DNA from: Trachythela sp. YZ-2020
Lineage: Eukaryota; Cnidaria; Anthozoa; Malacalcyonacea; Clavulariidae
Direction of reading: 5' to 3'
Assembly: GCA_016169945.1 (NCBI GenBank)
Contig: JADLSH010000256.1
Span: 2,046,001 to 2,110,000 of the forward strand
DNA: 64,000 nt
In this document: positions 52,438 through 63,813 of the stretch, piece by piece
How positions within the stretch are numbered: the first letter of the stretch is position 1
Layout: each line of letters starts with the position of its first letter
The notes under the pieces: generated by a model
What the model was told of the DNA's origin: nothing
What the model saw: only the letters and a program-made list of their open reading frames with translations
Database searches by the model: none
Program-made: the position numbers and the translations under genes

Positions 52438-52723
52438 TACATCGATCTGTGAGCAGAAGGAAACTAAGAACAAGGACAAAGGAAAGACCTTTCTAATTTC
52501 AACCGAACAGAGCGCTGAAGGAATCTTTCCAATCGTACAAATAAAAGTTGATGGTGTTGAGTGTAGGGCATTAATTGACTCCGGTGCGGGCAGTTCTTAT
52601 GCTTCAGCCAAACTGATCAACTTATTACAGAAAAAGCCAATGGATATCACAAAGAAGAGAGTAAACATGCTGATGGGATCACAAGTGGCACATCTTGAAA
52701 CCTACCAAACCTCAATTGGATGA
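52438..52723 (+). pseudogene. BEL/Pao aspartic protease
   Basis: The frame contains ECRALIDSGAGSSYAS, the D-S-G active site of retropepsins, within a beta-rich domain, and stops shortly after QTSIG at 52721-52723. Needed for polyprotein processing; separated from its neighbours by frame changes. Confidence 0.7.
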
Positions 52724-55700
52724 TAAGCGGCGATTTTCAGATGGAAGTGAACTTGACCAAAGTAAACAGAGAGGACGTTTTGACCATTGACAATCCAGGA
52801 TACCAAGACCTGATTAAGCAGTACCCTCACCTGAGAGGAGTGGAAGTAGTTGATCATGATCTGAAACCCAAGTTGCCTGTTCATGTTGTGCTGAGTGCTG
52901 GAGAGTATGCGAGGATCATGGACAAATACGAAGCCACGCAGAGGTCGAGAGGGGAAACCAATAGCAGAGTTGACTAACTTGGATGGTTTGTGATGTCACC
53001 TGGGGCAGAGTTTGACCACCGAATGTTATTCACACAAACCACTCAAACAGATTATGAACAGTTATGGCGTTTAGACGTGCTTGGTCTTGAGGATACATCA
53101 GAGAATGATCAAAGTGATGTGTACGTTGAATTCAAGGAGCAATTAGAGCGCAGTGAGCAAGGTTGGTACGAGTCAGGGCTCCCTTGGAAGGGAAACCACC
53201 CTCCATTACCAACCAATGAAAGAGGAAGTTTGCGTCGCCTTGACAACTTGGTTCGAAAGCTAGAACGAACAGGTAAATACGAAGCATATGATCAGGTCGT
53301 TAGAAGCGAACTGGGAGAAGGGGTCATTGAACGGGCTCCAGAGAGGTCATCTGGTAATGAATTCTACTTACCACATAAGGGCGTTGAGCGAGAGAATGCG
53401 GAATCTACTAAGCTCAGAGTGGTGTACGATGCCTCGGCGAAGGAACAGACTAACTTACCATCTCTTAATGAGTGCCTAAATCCAGGGCTACCGCTTCAAA
53501 ACAAGTTATGGAGTGTCCTTGTTTGACAAAGATCATATCCAGTCTCAGTATGTGGAGATATAGCGAAAGCATTCCTACAAGTCCGTGTTAAACAATGTGA
53601 ACGTGATACACTCAGATTCCATTGGAAGCACCCTGGTGATGATTTCATACAAGTGTATAGATTCACACGCGCCTTATTCGGGCATACATGCTCTCCCTTT
53701 CTTCTTGCCGGTGTCATCGACCAACATTTAGAACTTTGGCAGAGTCAAGAACCTGAAATGGTAGCTGAGCTTTGGAAAAATCTATATGTGGATAATTTGT
53801 TAACGGGCGGAGTCACCATCGATGAGGCACAAGAGAAGAAGACAACCATGACCAAAATCCTAAACGATGCAACATTTAAGCTGCACAAATGGAATGCAAG
53901 TGAAAGAGAACTTGAGAGTAAGACCCTGAAGGATGACAAAGTCGAAAGTCAGACATTTGCAAAGCAACAACTCAATGTTCGGCAAAGTGAATCGAAGATG
54001 CTCGGTTTGCCATGGGGTAAGAAGTCTGATACCTTAACAGTCACATTCCGTAAAGAGTCCCCATCAACAACGAAGCGTTGGATTTTAAGCAAATTAGCAA
54101 GGGTGTATGACCCGCTCGGACTGGTCTCGCCAATAACAGTAGAGGGAAAGATGATTTATAGAGAAGTATGTGATGCGAAGTGGTCGTGGGAATCTTGACT
54201 GAACGCTGGAAAGTATGGGAAGAGCCGCTACCAGAAGGAGAATGGTACCGAGATCTTTGGCACCACATCATCAAAGAATCAAATTCATGAGTCTGCACGG
54301 ATTTGGAGACGCAAGTCAGCAAGGTGTTTGCGCTGCAGTTTATGCAGTGGTAGAACAGTCTTCAGGGACAACTCAAACGTTAGTCGTTGCTAAATTCCGT
54401 TTAGCGAAAAAGGGGCTGACCGGAGCTAGTTGGTGCTCACATGGCAGCAAACCTTGTTACCAATGTCCATCAAGCATTGGATAGCGGATAGCAACCTGGT
54501 CATCACTCAACACTGTTGGTTAGATAGCGCAGTGGTCCTTTATTGGCTTCAAGATAAAGGGAAGTTTAAGCAGTTCGTGGCAAACCGTGTCAGTAGAATA
54601 CAGAATCATACGGCGATTGAATGGCACCACGTACCTACGAAGGAAAACCCGGCGGATTTCGGAAGTCGCGGGACAAGTCAACTCAACCATTTGTGGAGAC
54701 ATGGTCCAGATTGGTTATCAAATCCAGATTCGTGGCCCATAATTCCAGTGATCAAGCCGACTATCGAAAGCCGAGCTGAGGAGAAGGTTGACCGACAGAT
54801 CGTTGCCTGCACAGTCCAACCCAATGTCAAAAATGATGTATTCGACAGCTTGCTAGAAGCTCACATTACCAATGTCTGGAGAGTCTTACGAGTATGTGCC
54901 TGGGTGTGTCGATTCGTGTCCAACTTAAAAGGAGAACGAGGATGTCGAAATACTGGTCCACTTAAAACAGCCAAGTTGGAAGCACAACGAATTTGGTGGA
55001 TCAAGAGAGTTCAGCAACAGCAGATCAACGCAGAGGAATTTCAGAAAGATCGAATACAGCGCAACTTGCAAAAGAACGATCAGGGACTGCTGGAATGCAG
55101 AGGAAGAATCGTTGGGGAGTATCCGGTGTACTTGCCTGATAGTGCAACCTTTACCAAAGCAATTGTCCACCAAGCTCATGTTGATACGCTGCACGGGGGA
55201 GTAATTCTTACAATGTCAAAGATACGCGAAACATTTTGGATTCCAAGACGACGGAAGTTTATTAAACAAGTGTGCAAGAGTTGCTTTGGATGCAGGAGAG
55301 TTCACGCGGTAGCATACGGCTCGCCGCCGATCGTTGGACTATGTGGAGGAAGATATACAATTTCCATTGCTAACCCCTAACACGTTGCTGTTTCTTCAAT
55401 CAAATTACTTACCAGAGTTAGAAGCCCACCGCATAGAAGAGCCAGATTTGCGACGGAGAGCCAAGCACTTATCACGAGTGAAGGACGAAATGTGGTCAAG
55501 GTGGAGCAAAGAATACGTAAAAGGTCTACGAGAACGGCATCGACTGCATGATGCGAAAGGCGTTCGGGCGTCAGCTGTTGGAGAGATCGTCATAGTGAAA
55601 GGAGACGAGAAGAATCGAAATCATTGGAAACTAGGAAAAGTCGTTGAATTAATCTAGGGTCGCGACGAAGTGGTACGTGGAGCGAAGGTTCAAACTGGAA

Positions 55701-55866
55701 AGGGAGTTCTTGAAAAAACACCACAACACTTGTACCCACTGGAACTAAGAAGCGATGTGCCCGCTGCGAAGCAGAATTTGAATCCAGAGGCACGAACATT
55801 CCGTCCAAATCGACGGGCAAAGGAGGAAGCAAGAACCAAAATTCAAACATTGGCAACTGAAGAGAC
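52723..55866 (+). pseudogene. BEL/Pao RT, RNase H and truncated integrase
   Basis: RT: LRVVYDASAKEQTNLPSLNE, CGDIAKAFLQV (motif A Asp) and LYVDNLLTGG, in which the YVDD active site has Asn for the second Asp. RNase H starts HGFGDASQQGVCAAVY (54300) and continues in a later frame with DSAVVLYWLQ and WHHVPTKENPADFGSRG. The integrase H2C2 region (HGG...CKSCFGC) follows, after which the DDE core is missing and the frame drops straight into the C-terminal domain (SRVKDEMWSRWSKEYVKGL). Several stops (54198, 55657) and frame shifts. Confidence 0.85.
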
Positions 55867-55973
55867 TCAGATGAGTGACTAAGTACATTTAAATGAAAAC
55901 ATTGACTTTGTTGAGTTGACATTTTACAGTATACTCAGTCTTCTTAAGAACATGTAGCTCGTAAGAGCTACAT

Positions 55974-56175
55974 GGAGGGAGGGTGTCGAAGACTGGCGGT
56001 CCAATTACGTTAAAATAACATGAAGTATTTAAAAGGACTGTCACGTGACTGAGAAGACACATGTGAGCGAAAGAGAAAAGACTAGAGACACTTAATAAAC
56101 ATAATAACTAGGGTACCTGCAAGGTAGGGAATGCTGCGGGACCGTTATTATTCTTTAGCTTCTTGAAACAAACAT
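55974..56175 (+). repeat. polypurine tract and 3' LTR
   Basis: GGAGGGAGGG (55974-55983) is followed by TGTCGAAGACTGGCGGTCCA, the TG start of an LTR. AATAAA occurs at 56093. The LTR end is probably near ...gaaacaaaca (about 56170-56175). No 5' copy is seen upstream in this window. Confidence 0.7.
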
Positions 56176-56747
56176 GCAAACAAATATGCAACAAAAATTA
56201 TATTCACTAGACGGTAATTATTGGCATTGACCCAGTGGCTTGCGCGCTGTCAGTAGATGCATACCCTAGCATAGTTTGCAGGATGAGACAAGCTAAATAT
56301 ATCACGAAACATAAAAGACATCAAATTTTGTAACATCTATTTAAAATTATCAATATTTTCCATATATTGTTCTTCCACATGGAATTCCCACATGAAACCC
56401 ATGTTTACTGCGATGAGTAGTTTGACACTGCCACGCAAGGAAATTTGCATATTTTTGTAGTGTATAAAAGCGTTAAAAATATATACATGTGCGCAAAATA
56501 ATTTTGCATTGGAAGAAGCCTGGAATAGCCGAATAGTCGAAATATATTCAACATAATAAAAATAACTTATATAGAAGCTCACCATAATTTAACCGTATGA
56601 ACTTCGTCTACCACCAGAGCACAGAGTAAAATACTCTGGTGTTAGGGCACACCTGCATGGGTACATTGCTAGCTAATGGGTTAACAGTGGCAGATATTCT
56701 TTGTGCAGTTCCTGCAAAGAAGGGCAGAATCCCGTTCTTGTTGACTT
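56176..56747. other. non-coding, nothing recognised
   Basis: AT-rich spacer. Open frames are unremarkable. Confidence 0.35.
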
Positions 56748-56880
56748 CGAGTCTGGCGATTATGAATGTCGGATCTTTTCACAAATTTATTTGCAAGGTG
56801 ATTAGGTGCAAGATTGTTCAGACATTTATAATTCATTATCGTGTCTTTATAAATAAGTAAGTTTTCAATAGTTAGCCTTT
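56748..56880 (-). pseudogene. LINE fragment duplicated from the family at 59.6 kb
   Basis: It is homologous over about 130 bp to 59595-59728 (gtctggcgattatgaatgtcggatc... tttcaatag), which encodes part of the C-terminal LINE region NRQ/SDIHN...LIYKDTV on the minus strand. Fragment only. Confidence 0.75.
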
Positions 56881-57044
56881 TAAGACGTCATTGACTATAA
56901 CGCATGAACGCGTTGCCGTTGATTTCAGCTTCGAGAGAAACTCTTTACTTCTTGTTTCACGGAAAAATGGTACTACTTTACCAAGAGAACCAGATTTCAT
57001 CAATATTGTAATAACCGCGAAAAATCCACAAACTAAAGTGCATA

Positions 57045-57070
57045 TATTATTATTATTATTATTATTATTG
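57045..57070. repeat. (TTA)n microsatellite
   Basis: About eight copies of TTA directly before the R2-like LINE start. Confidence 0.85.
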
Positions 57071-57073
57071 GCC

Positions 57074-58880
57074 GTGGTGTGCTACAAAGTTATTGCCTGA
57101 GCCCCCTACTGTTTAACATGTGCTTTAACACTTTCATTCAACACATATAAAAGCTGATAAGTACCGTCAATTTGGTTTCTCGTTTAACTTCCTAAATCCG
57201 ATTCACTGGTTTCAGTTTGCTGATGATGCGGCTGTGATCACTGGCCAAGAATCAGAAAACCAACATCTCTTAAACCGTTTCTTAATCTGGTGTCAATGGT
57301 CCAACATGGTAGTCCGAGTTGATCCATGATAAGTGTAGTACCTTTGGCATCAAGAAAGTTATCACAAAATCCGTGCAATACTTACCGAAACTGTTAATTA
57401 ACAATCGTCTCATACCTACAACAAATATTGGAGAATCCTTTAAATATTTAGGACGATTTTTTTATTTTGATGTGTCCGACCAAGAACATAAATCCGAACT
57501 TATGTCTCTCCTTGATGAACTAATGTCTGATATCGACCAAAAACCTCTTCACCCGAAAAACAAACTTATTTTATATGACCGCTATACGTCCTATCAAACA
57601 TATCCTGGCATTTCACTGTTGCAGCTCTGTCTAAAACCTGGGTAACTGAAACTATTGATTCTGTAGTCAATAAATACATTCGAAAATGGCTTGAAATACC
57701 AATTTCAGGAACATTAAGTAACATTTACCTAACCCGTAACAAATTTGGTCTAAGTATCTTCCAACCATCTGTCAAATTCATCCAGCGCCAAACAGTCCTA
57801 CGTAATGCATTAAAAACATCTCCAAACGAATCAATAAAAGAACTCTGGAAATCAACTAACAACCACCGAATGTACAATATGATATATATACAATTCAACC
57901 AAGGAAGTTCTCAAAGAATTTCATTCTGGACAAGAAGATAAACTTCAAAATCACTTGATCTGCCAAGGTTCATTTTTCTCGCACGTCTCAAAATTCTCCC
58001 TATCACAGTTCAACACCCTTTGGTCTGTTGCTCAATCAAAACTACCAAAGAACATTTTTAACTTCACCATCCGTTACATAAATAGAAAACTCTTCCTACG
58101 CGAAAAAAACCCCACCTTACAAGATGGGGTTTATAGCTTCGAGTCCTGAATGTTCATTTTGCTTGTGTCCTGAAACTCTGCTACACGTGGTTCCCGGCTG
58201 TCAATCTTATCTAGAACGCTTTACATGGAGAGATGATTCTGTATTGAACTTTCTCGCAAAAACATTTCAAACTATAAATACGAATAAACTATATGCTGAC
58301 CTACCTGGATTTAGAAGCCCTTCAATAATAACTGGTGATATATATCGGCCAGATTCACTACTAATTACTCCTAATGAATCTCTCTATATCCTCGAACTTA
58401 CTGTTGGATTTGAAACTAACCTACACAACAACGTTGAACGCAAGAAAGCCAAATACAAATACTTAATTGAAGAACAACGCGAGCACTTTGCATCCGTTGA
58501 ATTTGTAAACTTGTCAATCAGCTCTCTCGGTGTTTTCGATAAAGAATCCTTTACCTTTATAAAAATGTTAGACAATGTAGGCTTGGATAAAAAACACCAA
58601 CAATATTGCATGAAAAAGATAATGTCCATCGCAATTAGAACGACATATTATGTTTTCTGCTGTAGAAACAAGGAGTGGACCAATCCTGAACTGCTTAACT
58701 TTTAATATGTATAATCATTTGTCTATATAATTCTTTCTGTGATTGTAAATAGTTCATATAGTAACATATATAGTAATCTGCGATTCGTGTTGCCAATTGT
58801 AAATTACCTAATATAGTGAGATTTACAATTGTATGTAATGTTAAAAAATTTGTTTCAATAAAGTTTTCATTAAATTTGCA
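57074..58880 (+). mobile_element. R2-like LINE with restriction-like endonuclease
   Basis: 5'-truncated. It begins within RT (GVLQSYCLSPLLFN), then FADDAAVI (catalytic pair, about 57216-57230), thumb region, a CCHC motif CSFCLCPETLLHVVPGC and a restriction-like endonuclease with RPDSLLI and LELTVGFE, ending at 58705. The 3' UTR ends near AATAAAG (58857). This C-terminal RLE order is that of R2/R4/NeSL-type elements, which are often site-specific. Frame slips near 57640 and 57900-58140. Confidence 0.85.
58124..58705 (+). pseudogene. CCHC and restriction-like endonuclease of R2-like LINE
   Basis: Open for about 190 residues. The zinc motif C-x2-C-x7-H-x4-C is near the start; the PD...(D/E)xK-like nuclease follows (RPDSLLITPNESLYILELTV then ERKKAKYKYL). 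It would cut the target for priming. The frame is open, but there is no ATG of its own; it continues the upstream RT frame after a slip. Confidence 0.75.
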
Positions 58881-58944
58881 TGTTCCCCTAGGGGCTTTTC
58901 AACATACAATTACAATTACAAAATATACAATCTAAAAACCATGC

Positions 58945-58948
<4 letters not shown>

Positions 58949-58993
<45 letters not shown>
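58949..58993. repeat. (AT)n microsatellite
   Basis: Uninterrupted alternating AT of about 44 bp, adjoining the tRNA-like repeat unit. Confidence 0.95.
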
Positions 58994-58995
<2 letters not shown>

Positions 58996-59330
58996 GTTTG
59001 GTGGATAATCCAAGTGAGTAGATATATACACAATTTTAAGAACGGTTGCGAAAAATGCAACACTAGGTCCTCTGGCAGGAATTGAACCCACGGCCCTGCG
59101 ATTCCGGTGCAGCGCTCTAACCAACTGAGCTACATAGGCCAGTTGCTGAGCTGTAACCGTAAGTTCTGTATATATAGGTTATCGGGTGTGCGGGTTGTAA
59201 TAAGCTATTTCTATGTAGCTCAGTTGGTAGTTATATCTACTCACTTGTTCAGTATATATCTACTCACTTGGATTATCCACCAAACCCAGTATTCTAGTTC
59301 AACCAAGTGAAGTGCAAAAAAATATTTGAA
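58994..59330. mobile_element. tRNA-like repeat unit with mirrored ends
   Basis: It starts attgggtttggtggataatc and ends with the inverse (ggattatccaccaaaccca, 59262-59286) and 'agttcaaccaagtgaag'. It is the same family as the array at 11.4-12.3 kb. The tRNA-like segment lies at 59066-59140 (minus). A partial second tRNA-like head 'tgtagctcagttggtag' follows at about 59213 in the other orientation. Confidence 0.8.
59066..59140 (-). repeat. tRNA-like segment 4
   Basis: 75 nt with A box (TAGCTCAGTTGG) and B box (GGTTCAATTCC) on the minus strand, as in the array copies. The first acceptor bases differ (GGCCTAT). Confidence 0.6.
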
Positions 59331-59428
59331 GTTTACTTTAATATTTAGTTACCTAAAACAAATCTGTCTATTGAAACCTTCGTAATATGTTCTTATGTAT
59401 TAAATTCATTAAAATGTTAAATATATGC

Positions 59429-60268
59429 TAAGAATTTAAGAGATATTCTTTCAGTTTTTCTTAAAGTCTTTGAGTTTGGGAATCTTTTTCAGTTCGTCAT
59501 CAATTTCATTGCATATTTTTACTGCGCGATAGTAAAATGTTCTTTGCCCCGTACTAGTTCTATAGCTTGGGATGTCTAAGCGGTGGTTATTTCTAGTCTG
59601 GCGATTATGAATGTCGGATCTTTTCACAAATTTATTTGTAAGGTAATTAGGTGCAAGATTGTTCAGACATTTATAAGTCATTACCGTGTCTTTATAAATA
59701 AGTAAATTTTCAATAGATAGCCATTTAAGTTCTTGCAGACCTGGTGTTACATGTTCGAACTTTTTAATATTTTTGATGATTCGACAAGCAAAGTTCTGTA
59801 CTGTTTGTAATTTCTTTAAGTTTTTTGATGAAGTATTAGCCCACACAGTAGAACAGTATAACAGCTTGTTAATTACCAGTGCTTCGATGAGTAATGATAA
59901 AGTTTTCTTATCAAAACAGTTGACACAATTTATTTATGCACGTTGAAGTCAGTTTAGAGATATGGTCATCATATGTGAGATGTAAATCGAAATGCATCCC
60001 TAAGTCCTTGGCAACTGGAACTGGATTAAGAGTTTTTCCCATAAAGTTCAGGTTGATTTGTGTTGGTAGATTCTGTAGCATTGATCTTGTACCTACCAAT
60101 AGGAACTTTTGGTGTTCTAAGCACCATCTGTGTCTTCGACTGGAAATACAAGATGGAGTTTTGCATGAGTCATCTACATAGGAATCCAGGTTGGTTGAAA
60201 CAGTGGCTTCTGGTAGATCATTGACGTAGATTCCGAATAGAAATGGTGAGAGAATTGAGCCCTGTGGC

Positions 60269-60270
<2 letters not shown>
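59429..60270 (-). pseudogene. LINE RT and C-terminal fragment
   Basis: Minus strand: MPQGSILSPFLFGIYVNDLP, then a region with YVDDSCKTPSC (in place of the usual FADDT catalytic block), then LNFMGKTLNPVPVAKDLGMH. After a frame change it continues with WANTSSKNLKKLQTVQNFAC and APNYLTNKF to the C terminus. CR1/Jockey-type. 5'-truncated at a (CAA)n tract. Confidence 0.8.

Positions 60271-60300
<30 letters not shown>
60268..60300. repeat. (CAA)n microsatellite
   Basis: About ten CAA units between two minus-strand LINE pieces. Possibly the 3' tail of the upstream (right-hand) LINE. Confidence 0.9.
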
Positions 60301-60477
60301 TTATTTCGCACCACCAAGAAAATAACATTACATGATTATGTATGTAAATATTATGGCACAGGTCACCAGAAATAGTGCAGACTAAACGAGTCTGGTGACC
60401 TTTTATAAAATAACTAAAATAATTTTACATTATTTTGTATAATTATAAAAATGTATTCTTGAATACTTGTGGCAGCG

Positions 60478-61235
60478 CTAGTAAATGCAAATCATATTTT
60501 CCGCAATTTTATTCTTAAAAGATGACTTGCTAAGAGTTTTATATTTATCATCAATATCATTCCCTGCTTTAGGACCCTGAAATCGAAGACTGAATTTGCC
60601 ATAATTAGTTCTTATTTTATCAATATAATATGTATTTCTAGAGGCTAATCTAGTATTATGATTATGTACTGATGTGACATGTTTGAATAGGTTATTAAAA
60701 ATAGCAGAAAGGTTCCCGTTATGATAATCATACATGAATAAAGCGTTGTTTAGAAAAACAAGATCAACAAGCTTCAAAATATTAAGATTTTTAAATAAAG
60801 GACTAGAATGATCGTCAAATTTAGAAAAGGTAATAATTCGAACTACTCTTTTTTGTAAGGTTATTATTGGGTTAAGATTTGAAATATAAGTGTTTCCCCA
60901 CAACGTTATTCCATATGTCAAATATGGGTAAATTAAGGAATAATAAAGTTGTGTAAGTTGTGGCACTCCATGAGTTAATAAACCAATTGAGGAAACAGTT
61001 GATCGTATTCGAACATATTGCGATCTACCCGACAAATAGCTCTCGAACCATCTAATAGCTAACGGAGACGCTCCTACAGATCTCAACTTATGTAATAGAA
61101 TTGCATGATTGACGCAGTCGAAGGCCTTAGATAGGTCCAATAAAATGAGTGCTGTTACATGTTTTTTGTCCATTGCTTCCAGCATCATGTCACTAATGAA
61201 GATATTTACTTCGCGGTGATAGAACGACAACGCTG
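60478..61235 (-). pseudogene. second minus-strand LINE, RT with YADD deleted
   Basis: MLEAMDKKHVTALILLDLSK (motif A), AIRWFESYLSGRSQYV and LTHGVPQ are joined directly to LTQLYYSLIYPYLTYGITLW. The segment with the catalytic YADD and the thumb start is therefore missing (junction about 60955). The C-terminal part is intact in frame. It abuts the start of the Ginger-type gene at 61258 on the other strand, so it was 5'-truncated there. Confidence 0.8.
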
Positions 61236-61257
61236 GTCTTAAGCACACTTCTTTGCG

Positions 61258-63052
61258 ATGGACGAAAAGAATGAATATGACGAAATTTTCAATTATCTCT
61301 GTGATGGTAGCTATCCTAGTGGTGCTGAAAAATACCAGAAAAGAAATCTCCGAAAGAAAGCGGGACAATTTGTTCTTAAAGACGGTGCCTTGTTTTATGT
61401 TGGTAAAAGCAAGAGCCAGCCTCGAAGATGGGTTTATAGCGTGGAAGAACAGAAACAAATTTTGACAGCTTGCCACGCCGATAAACTGGCAGGGCATTTT
61501 GGGCGTGATAAGACAAGAGATAAGGTTTGTATATATACGGTAATATACCCAATTCAAGTTTAATCGATGATGTGGTTGTATAGATTAAATGTTTGTTTGA
61601 CAACTTTATCTTTAGGTTGCATCTCGGTACTACTGGCTTAGAGTCACTGAAGATTGCGATGAAACAGTAAAGCACTGCGATATTTGCCAACGCAACTCGA
61701 AAAGGTTTCACAAACCTTCTTCACAACTTCATCCCATCAAAGTGAAAGACGTCGTTTGGCATCGAATTGGCATTGATTTGGTTGGTCCTTTGCCAGAAAC
61801 ACCTCGTGGCAACAAGTACATGGTAACATGCACTGATTATTTCAGTAAGTGGCCAGAAGCTGCACCACTACCAAGTAAATCTGCTGAAGGTAAGTATCTT
61901 CACAAATCGCAAAAGCTTGTAGTTCGTTAGTCATATGTGCCAGGAACAGGGATATTGCCGACTTCTAACAAGTTGTTGGCGTATTGTCTGTTTTGCAGGT
62001 GTAGCGGAATTTTTGTATGACCTCATCACGAGGTATGGTGTTGCAGAAATAGTTATGTCGGACCAAGGTCGAGAGTTTGTGAACAAAGTCAACAAGAAGC
62101 TCTTTGAGTTATGTGGAACGGACGACAGAATTTCATCTGCTTACCACCCGCAAACAAATGGTCTCGATGAAAGAATGAACCAGACGCTGAAGTCAACCTT
62201 GGTGAAATTTGTCAACGACAGTTAAAACGACTGAGATGTCCACTTGAAAGCTGTTTTATTTGCCTATAGAACAAGTAAGAACGATTCTACCAAATTCACA
62301 CCATTTGAGCTAATATTTGGTCGTGCGCCGGTTCTGCCTATTGAAATTAGGATCAAATCAAGCCAGAAAGCGAAGCTCCACAGGTTATTCCAGTGACAGA
62401 CGCTGGCAAAGATATGGTGGAGAAAGTTAACTCCATGATTGCTATTCGGAATCAAATGAAAGTCCAAGCCATGAAGAATGTTGAAAAAGCACAAGAAAGA
62501 CAGAAGAAAGCATATGATGCAAAACACCAGCCACACCCAGGTATCATTGTTATTGTTATTATTTTACAACAGCAGCCCTAACAGTTAAAAAGAAACTGTT
62601 TTCCAATAGACCCTTTCGATAATTACGTCACGGACCTCATCTTGGCCTGGGAGCCTCATTCTCATGTTTCAAGATGAACGGTGATTGGCTCACAATTCAT
62701 GAGAGCGAGGCTCCCAGCCCAAAACAAGATATGTGACGTAGTGATCGAATCGAAAGGGCTCTAAACGTATTTAAAACTTATTAAATTTGTATTCAATTAG
62801 GTAGGAGATGTTGTCCTGTTGAAAAACATGAAAAACAAACATAGAAAGGGCGGTACACTCGAACCAGTATGGTCTGGTCCGTACACAGTCAGCAAGGCCA
62901 TGTCGAAAGGTTTATACAAACTTTCGAACAAAGGTGGCACTGAGCTCAAGAAATCCGTCAATAGTTCAAGGCTAAAGATATACCACCAACCATTGGACAA
63001 GCAACCATCGCAAGTGGAATTGACGAAACTGACAAGCACGATTTCGATCTGA
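61258..63052 (+). pseudogene. Ginger1-type integrase with introns
   Basis: Exon 1 (61258-61524) starts MDEKNEYDEIFNYLCDGSYP, with HADKLAGHFG of H2C2. Exon 2 (61616-61889) has CDICQRNSK and the first Asp in WHRIGIDLVGPLP. Exon 3 (61999-62540) has the second Asp in IVMSDQGREF and the Glu in NGLDERMNQT. Exon 4 (62801-63052) has VWSGPYTVSKAM. Introns 1 and 2 have GT-AG ends and keep frame. Exon 3 has two in-frame stops (62223-62225, 62232-62234) and a frame slip near 62350. Cut-and-paste integrase; inactive here. Confidence 0.8.
62610..62762. mobile_element. MITE in the Ginger1 intron
   Basis: Inverted ends accctttcgat...tacgtcac and gtgacgta...atcgaaagggct lie within the intron between exons 3 and 4, together with an inner pair (tgggagcctc / gaggctccca). 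No coding. Confidence 0.7.
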
Positions 63053-63216
63053 TCCTCAGTAACGCTAAACTTGATGATAATGTAATCAACAGAGCACAAA
63101 GAATTCTCCGTGAACAATTCAAAAACATTAGTGGTTGGCAAGATACGCTTTTGAGCCAAACGTCTTTTGTACCAGTTGAATGAATGATTTATTAAAATTT
63201 CCAAATTTACAGGTAC

Positions 63217-63813
63217 ATGGCAACACTTAACGAAGAGTGTATTCAAATACATCATACTGGTCATGATCATTGGGTGTGTTCAACATCTATGGATGGTTTT
63301 GTTCGACTGTATGACAGCATGCGCTGCAAACAGCTGACGTCGTCCATGGCAGTACAGCTGTCACAATGTTATAAGCCGCTTATAAAAAACAACCTACTCG
63401 AAGCTGAGCTTCCTCCAAGGCAAATCCAACGGGGCGGAGTCGACTGTGGTGTTTTTGCGATCGCCTTCGCTTATGAACTTGCAGCTGGTAACACCAACCC
63501 ATCGCATGTTACCTACGACCAAAGAAAAATGCGTCAACATCTCCTCGCCAGTCTACAGAAAGGATCTTTTGAATCATTTCCTCGTGCGAACCCCAAGAGC
63601 TCTGTACCATTCGAGAAACAGTACAACCATTGTGAAATCGAGGTATTTTGTCACTGCCTAATGCCTGAATGCTGGGCCGACATGGTCCAATGTGAATTGT
63701 GTGACAACTGGTTTCACATGATTTGTGAACATGTAGAGAACGAACCTGAAGGCGAGTGGCTCTGCAGAGGATGTGAACTTCCATCACCTAGCACAAAACG
63801 CTTGAAACTTTAA
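63217..63813 (+). CDS. Ginger1-type Ulp1 protease and PHD finger exon
   Basis: An open 198-residue frame. The Ulp1/C48 triad is visible: His in HDHWVCSTS, Asp in VRLYDSM, and Gln/Cys in QRGGVDCGVFAIAF. A C-terminal PHD finger reads CHCLMPECWADMVQCELCDN then WFHMICEHVENEPEGEWLC. It follows a T-rich tract and AG (about 63212), so it is likely a last exon rather than an independent gene. The preceding segment (about 63020-63183, LDDNVINRAQRILREQFKNI) is the N-terminal part of the same protease in another frame. It may process SUMO-like conjugates or its own polyprotein (inference). Confidence 0.75.
   Translation: MATLNEECIQIHHTGHDHWVCSTSMDGFVRLYDSMRCKQLTSSMAVQLSQCYKPLIKNNLLEAELPPRQIQRGGVDCGVFAIAFAYELAAGNTNPSHVTYDQRKMRQHLLASLQKGSFESFPRANPKSSVPFEKQYNHCEIEVFCHCLMPECWADMVQCELCDNWFHMICEHVENEPEGEWLCRGCELPSPSTKRLKL

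Larger units (their letters stand above)
52100..56175 (+). mobile_element. BEL/Pao LTR retrotransposon, internally deleted
   Basis: Order: Gag C-terminal zinc knuckles, aspartic protease, RT, RNase H, integrase zinc-binding domain, C-terminal integrase tail, polypurine tract, LTR. Protease before RT before RNase H before integrase, together with the sequence style, indicates BEL/Pao. The 5' LTR and most of gag are missing. The integrase catalytic core is deleted near 55325-55335. Frameshifts and stops are frequent. Not autonomous. Confidence 0.88.
61258..63813 (+). mobile_element. Ginger1-type DNA transposon gene
   Basis: A multi-exon plus-strand gene in the order: H2C2 zinc-binding domain, retroviral-type DDE integrase, an SH3-like/GPY-like domain, Ulp1 (C48) cysteine protease, PHD finger. 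This domain order is that of Ginger1 cut-and-paste transposons, first described in Hydra. No TIRs could be confirmed: the left side is a LINE junction and the right end may lie beyond the last exon or the window. Confidence 0.8.

Noticed and set aside
58888..59124. Minus-strand ORF with IYIYIY repeat
   Set aside because: Translation of the (AT)n microsatellite and tRNA-like repeat.
60478..61557. A single 359-residue protein on the minus strand
   Set aside because: Its N-terminal third is antisense to the Ginger1-type exon; only the part left of about 61235 is LINE RT.
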